The translations under genes were made by a program, and so were the position numbers. Of a DNA stretch of 8,708 bases, positions 6,311-8,708 are shown piece by piece. Position 1 is the first letter of the stretch, and every line of letters starts with the position of its first letter. The stretch is taken from contig JAOUOM010000049.1 of assembly GCA_029880385.1 (NCBI GenBank), positions 1-8,708 on the forward strand, written 5' to 3'. The notes under the pieces were generated by a model. The model did not search any database and was not told where the DNA came from. It saw only the letters and a program-made list of their open reading frames with translations. Origin of the DNA: Cyclobacteriaceae bacterium (GTDB lineage: Bacteria > Bacteroidota > Bacteroidia > Cytophagales > Cyclobacteriaceae).

Positions 6311-7395
6311 AAATTCCAAGAGAGATTTCCCGAGTCCTCGTGGGTGGACTCTTTATATTTTCAGGCCTGATCAAAATCAACGATCCGGTTGGCACCGCCA
6401 TCAAGCTGGAAGAATATTTTGAAGTATTTGCTTATGATTTTGCTCCTTTTTTTGAGTGGTTTATCCCTGCGGCCCTGTTCCTTTCGGTGGTACTGAGTGT
6501 GCTTGAAATCGTGCTGGGCATTGCTCTTTTGCTGGGCTACCAGGTGCGTGCCACGGCCTGGGCTCTGCTGGGACTGATCGTATTTTTTACTTTTCTTACT
6601 TTTTATTCGGCCTATTTCAATAAAGTGACCGATTGCGGCTGTTTTGGGGATGCCATCAAGCTTACACCCTGGCAGTCCTTTACCAAAGACATCATCCTGT
6701 TGGTCTTTATCCTTTTCATTTTCGTATTACGAAGGGATTTCAGCCCTCTGTTTTCGAAAAAAACCAGTCAGCTGACCATCGCCATGAGTGTGGTAGTGTT
6801 TGTTGCCATTGGCATGGGTGCCATCCGTCATTTGCCCTTTATTGATTTTCGAAGTTATGCCATCGGCAACGACCTGCGGGTATTAATGCAGCCGTCCGGC
6901 GAGCTGAAATACGAATACATCCTCGAAAAAGAGGGAAAAGAGTACCGGTTTGAAAATTATCCCAATGACAACAGTTACACATTTATTGATTCCCGTATCC
7001 TCAATCCGGAAGTACAGCCAAAAATCACGGATCTGGCCGTATGGAATGAGGAAGGGGAATATACGGACGAGCTACTTTCAGGCAGCAAACTCCTGATAGT
7101 CACACACAGCATAGCCAAAACCAGTACCGCACACAATCCCGAAATAGCAGCTTTGCTAAATGGGACACTCCGCTGTACACCCTGGGCACTCACGTCATCG
7201 TCGCAACAGGAAACGGAATCCTTTTTGCAATCGGCCGGCTGGAACACTCCCTATTTTTACGCCGATGCCACAGTTCTCAAGACCATGGTACGATCAAGTC
7301 CGGGCATACTCCTGCTTCATAATGGTGTGGTACTGGGCAAATGGCACCACAACGATGTACCGTCCCCTCAGGAAATCAATCGACTCCTGCCTTGA
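6307..7395 (+). CDS. DoxX-like inner-membrane protein with C-terminal periplasmic thioredoxin-like domain (BT_3928-type)
   Basis: The 362 residues begin with a DoxX/MauE-like membrane part: RVLVGGLFIFSGLIKINDPVG at the N-terminus, and segments near 9-24, 53-77, 83-104, 126-142 and 155-172. A conserved DCGCFGD motif (109-115, Cys110 and Cys112) lies in the loop before segment four. Basic residues (RR 142-143, KK 151-152) place the 143-154 loop in the cytoplasm, which puts both the CGCFG loop and the C-terminal part (about 175-362) in the periplasm. The tail has thioredoxin-fold marks: KLLIVTHSI (261-269), and RSSPGILLLHNGVVLGKW (329-346) with the likely cis-Pro332. It lacks a CxxC pair; only Cys290 is present, away from the usual site. 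I recall this architecture as BT_3928 family of Bacteroidota, a suspected redox or quinone-linked partner of unknown role. It overlaps DUF1599 by ATGA and aroK by TTGA. Confidence 0.85.
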   Translation: MKIPREISRVLVGGLFIFSGLIKINDPVGTAIKLEEYFEVFAYDFAPFFEWFIPAALFLSVVLSVLEIVLGIALLLGYQVRATAWALLGLIVFFTFLTFYSAYFNKVTDCGCFGDAIKLTPWQSFTKDIILLVFILFIFVLRRDFSPLFSKKTSQLTIAMSVVVFVAIGMGAIRHLPFIDFRSYAIGNDLRVLMQPSGELKYEYILEKEGKEYRFENYPNDNSYTFIDSRILNPEVQPKITDLAVWNEEGEYTDELLSGSKLLIVTHSIAKTSTAHNPEIAALLNGTLRCTPWALTSSSQQETESFLQSAGWNTPYFYADATVLKTMVRSSPGILLLHNGVVLGKWHHNDVPSPQEINRLLP

Positions 7396-7898
7396 AAAAA
7401 ATATTTTTGATCGGTATGCCGGGGGCAGGCAAATCCACACTGGGAAAGCCCCTGGCTGATGCATTGTCTTTCGACTTTGTAGACCTGGATCAGGCCATCG
7501 AACAGCAGGAAAGGACTTCCATTTCCGTGATTTTTGAAAAAAAAGGAGAACCCTATTTTAGGGAACTGGAACATGACATACTTCAGTCACAAATCAATCG
7601 AAAAGAAAATCTGGTGATTTCATGTGGTGGTGGCACCCCTTGTTTTTTTGGGTCCATGCAGCTAATGAATGCCGTCGGCCTCACGGTATTTCTCGACCCC
7701 CCCATGGATTTGCTGGTGGAGAGGGTACTTCAAAATAGTGATCGTCCGCTACTCGCCAACGAAGAGCCTGAAAAAAAATTAAAACGACTGTACGAGAAAA
7801 GACTGCCCTTTTATGCGCAAGCAGCCATAAGGATGGAAGCAGTACAACCCTCCCTTGAGTTCCTGCTTGCGGATCTGACCGCAAAGCTTCGTACCTGA
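7392..7898 (+). CDS. aroK: Shikimate kinase
   Basis: Phosphorylates shikimate with ATP in the route to chorismate and aromatic amino acids. The 168-residue length is typical. Visible are the Walker A loop GMPGAGKS (8-15), VDLDQAIE (30-37) with Asp31 and Asp33, GEPYFRELE (52-60) with Arg57, the shikimate-binding CGGGTP (78-83), SDRPLL (116-121) with Arg118, and KRLPFY (136-141) with Arg137. All key residues are present. The frame is open upstream to an ATG at 7341, but that would lie deep inside the DoxX-like gene; TTG 7392 gives the normal MKKIFLIGMPGAGKS start and forms a TTGA overlap with the upstream stop. It is the last gene of the three-gene operon and faces the outer-membrane gene across a 20-bp gap. 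Confidence 0.95.
   Translation: MKKIFLIGMPGAGKSTLGKPLADALSFDFVDLDQAIEQQERTSISVIFEKKGEPYFRELEHDILQSQINRKENLVISCGGGTPCFFGSMQLMNAVGLTVFLDPPMDLLVERVLQNSDRPLLANEEPEKKLKRLYEKRLPFYAQAAIRMEAVQPSLEFLLADLTAKLRT
7865..7887 (+). terminator. Weak hairpin at the end of aroK, possible terminator
   Basis: TTGCGG (7867-7872) and CCGCAA (7879-7884) form a perfect 6-bp stem with a 6-base loop, extendable by two GC pairs if one A is bulged. The only T-run (7908-7912) is more than 20 bases downstream, so this is not a textbook intrinsic terminator. It lies within the last aroK codons and may be chance. Confidence 0.2.
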
Positions 7899-7918
7899 AA
7901 TCCAATATTTTTCCCAAA

Positions 7919-8708
7919 TCAAAATACAAACCCAAAGGTAACGGAAGCCGATGTTGCCCTGTTTTGGATGGAGACTTCCGGTGAATTTGAATTTAACAGG
8001 TAGGGGTTATAGAAGGAATTCCAACGGCTGTTTACCATGGTGAAATCGGCAAAGAAATCGTCACTTCGATAGCCTACGCCAAAGGATAATTGATTTCGAT
8101 GGCGGTCATAATTGCTTCGTTCGGCATAGGGATCGGCCTGATAGGCATAGCCCGCACGCAGACGGATCTCATCCATACGGAGTTCGGCACCCATCCGGTA
8201 ATTGACTACATCCCGGTAATACTGCTCAATGGCCTTGTTGTCTTCGGTTACGACAAAATCATTTGACTTTAAATGGGCAGACGTATAATCCAGTACTTCA
8301 ACATCAGCAGTCACAAACCCCAGCTTCCCAAAGAAAAGGGCAGCTCCCATGTTGACCCTGGCCGGTGTGCGAAGACCATAATTGGAAATGTAAAGATCGC
8401 TGGTCGTCTGTATGAAGCCCATATCTATGGTGTCAGAACCAGCCACGTAGGAATAGGCGGTATTCCAGTCCGTGGAAAATGTATATTCTGATTCCTCATT
8501 GATGGCAAAATAAGTAGGTGTGGTGTAAGAAGCCCCCAGCGTCATAAAACTGATGGGGCGTACGATCAGGCCAAGTGTGCTATTTACCCCCATGCCGTCC
8601 AAAACCAATTTGTCCGTGATTTCTATTTCCCGCAACAAATCGTCCGGTGTTCCATCGGCATAGGTAAACTCTGTTTCCCTGTATGTGCTGTTTTTTACAT
8701 AATCAATG
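7919..8708 (-). CDS. OmpP1/FadL-type outer-membrane beta-barrel protein, C-terminal 262 residues, cut by right window edge
   Basis: The reverse strand is open from the window end to a TGA at 7919-7921, so the gene's start lies outside; the TTG at 8638 is internal, because the frame continues upstream as DYVKNSTYRETEFTYADGTP. The visible part is an antiparallel barrel: STLGLIVRPISFMTLGASY, GKLGFVTADVEVLDY, YRMGAELRMDEIRLRAGYAY, RNQLSFGVGYRSDDFFADF, and a closing strand SASVTFGFVF ending in Phe, the usual recognition signal for barrel assembly. The segment VRPISFMTLGASYTTPTYF resembles the conserved 'YRP...LGASYHTPT' block of Bacteroidota FadL/OmpP1-type transporters, which take up fatty acids or other hydrophobic compounds. 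The substrate is unknown. It converges on aroK with 20 bp between the stops. Confidence 0.8.
   Translation of the reverse strand, partial: IDYVKNSTYRETEFTYADGTPDDLLREIEITDKLVLDGMGVNSTLGLIVRPISFMTLGASYTTPTYFAINEESEYTFSTDWNTAYSYVAGSDTIDMGFIQTTSDLYISNYGLRTPARVNMGAALFFGKLGFVTADVEVLDYTSAHLKSNDFVVTEDNKAIEQYYRDVVNYRMGAELRMDEIRLRAGYAYQADPYAERSNYDRHRNQLSFGVGYRSDDFFADFTMVNSRWNSFYNPYLLNSNSPEVSIQNRATSASVTFGFVF

Noticed and set aside
7341..7391. ATG 7341 as the aroK start
   Set aside because: It would overlap the DoxX-like gene by 55 bases and add 17 residues not expected in shikimate kinases; TTG 7392 gives the standard N-terminus.
7899..7918. Shared terminator in the 20-bp gap between aroK and the outer-membrane gene
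   Set aside because: It has a short T-run but no inverted repeat; the only nearby stem lies inside aroK, too far from the T-run.
1..8708. Mobile elements, CRISPR arrays, tRNA genes, phage or defence modules
   Set aside because: No transposase motifs, spaced repeats, cloverleaf signatures or defence-domain genes were seen; every stretch above 300 bases is covered by a recognisable coding region.

Overview
The window reads as a gene-dense chromosomal segment of a member of the Bacteroidota, most likely Cytophagales-like; the genus cannot be told from the sequence. The main clues are TAnnTTTG-type -7 promoter elements in both divergent gaps, a folP-cdaA gene pair, an SDR-type threonine dehydrogenase, a DoxX-like membrane protein of the kind found in Bacteroides and relatives, a two-repeat DUF1599 protein, and a FadL/OmpP1-type barrel. 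I see no mobile elements, tRNA, rRNA, CRISPR array or phage genes.

Left part (1-2479, minus strand): an SDR-type L-threonine 3-dehydrogenase, then an enoyl-CoA hydratase/isomerase, then the N-terminal 219 codons of a polysaccharide flippase that begins at a non-ATG codon and runs off the left edge.

Centre left (2480-4010, plus strand): an 89-bp divergent gap with opposed -7 elements separates the dehydrogenase from a small protein of unknown function, which is followed after 2 bp by kbl. The dehydrogenase oxidises threonine to 2-amino-3-ketobutyrate and Kbl splits that into glycine and acetyl-CoA, so the two divergent transcripts encode one pathway. kbl ends head-on against cdaA. Their stop codons overlap in TTAA, which lies in the loop of a G5/C5 terminator hairpin.

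Centre right (4007-5748, minus strand): folP (dihydropteroate synthase) and cdaA (c-di-AMP synthase) are joined by a GTGA overlap. Right (5762-7898, plus strand): a DUF1599 protein, a DoxX-like membrane protein with a periplasmic thioredoxin-like domain, and aroK (shikimate kinase) form a tightly coupled operon with ATGA and TTGA overlaps. Its best promoter, TTTG-N17-TAGATTTG, lies inside the 5' end of folP. At the right edge a convergent outer-membrane barrel gene is cut by the window end.

Most genes are metabolic or envelope housekeeping functions. No clear new defence or mobile system is present. The least understood items are the small protein coupled to kbl, the DUF1599/DoxX pair tied to aroK, and the compact dual-stop terminator. 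Several starts are GTG or TTG (flippase, small protein, cdaA, DUF1599, aroK), so ATG-only gene calling would misplace them.
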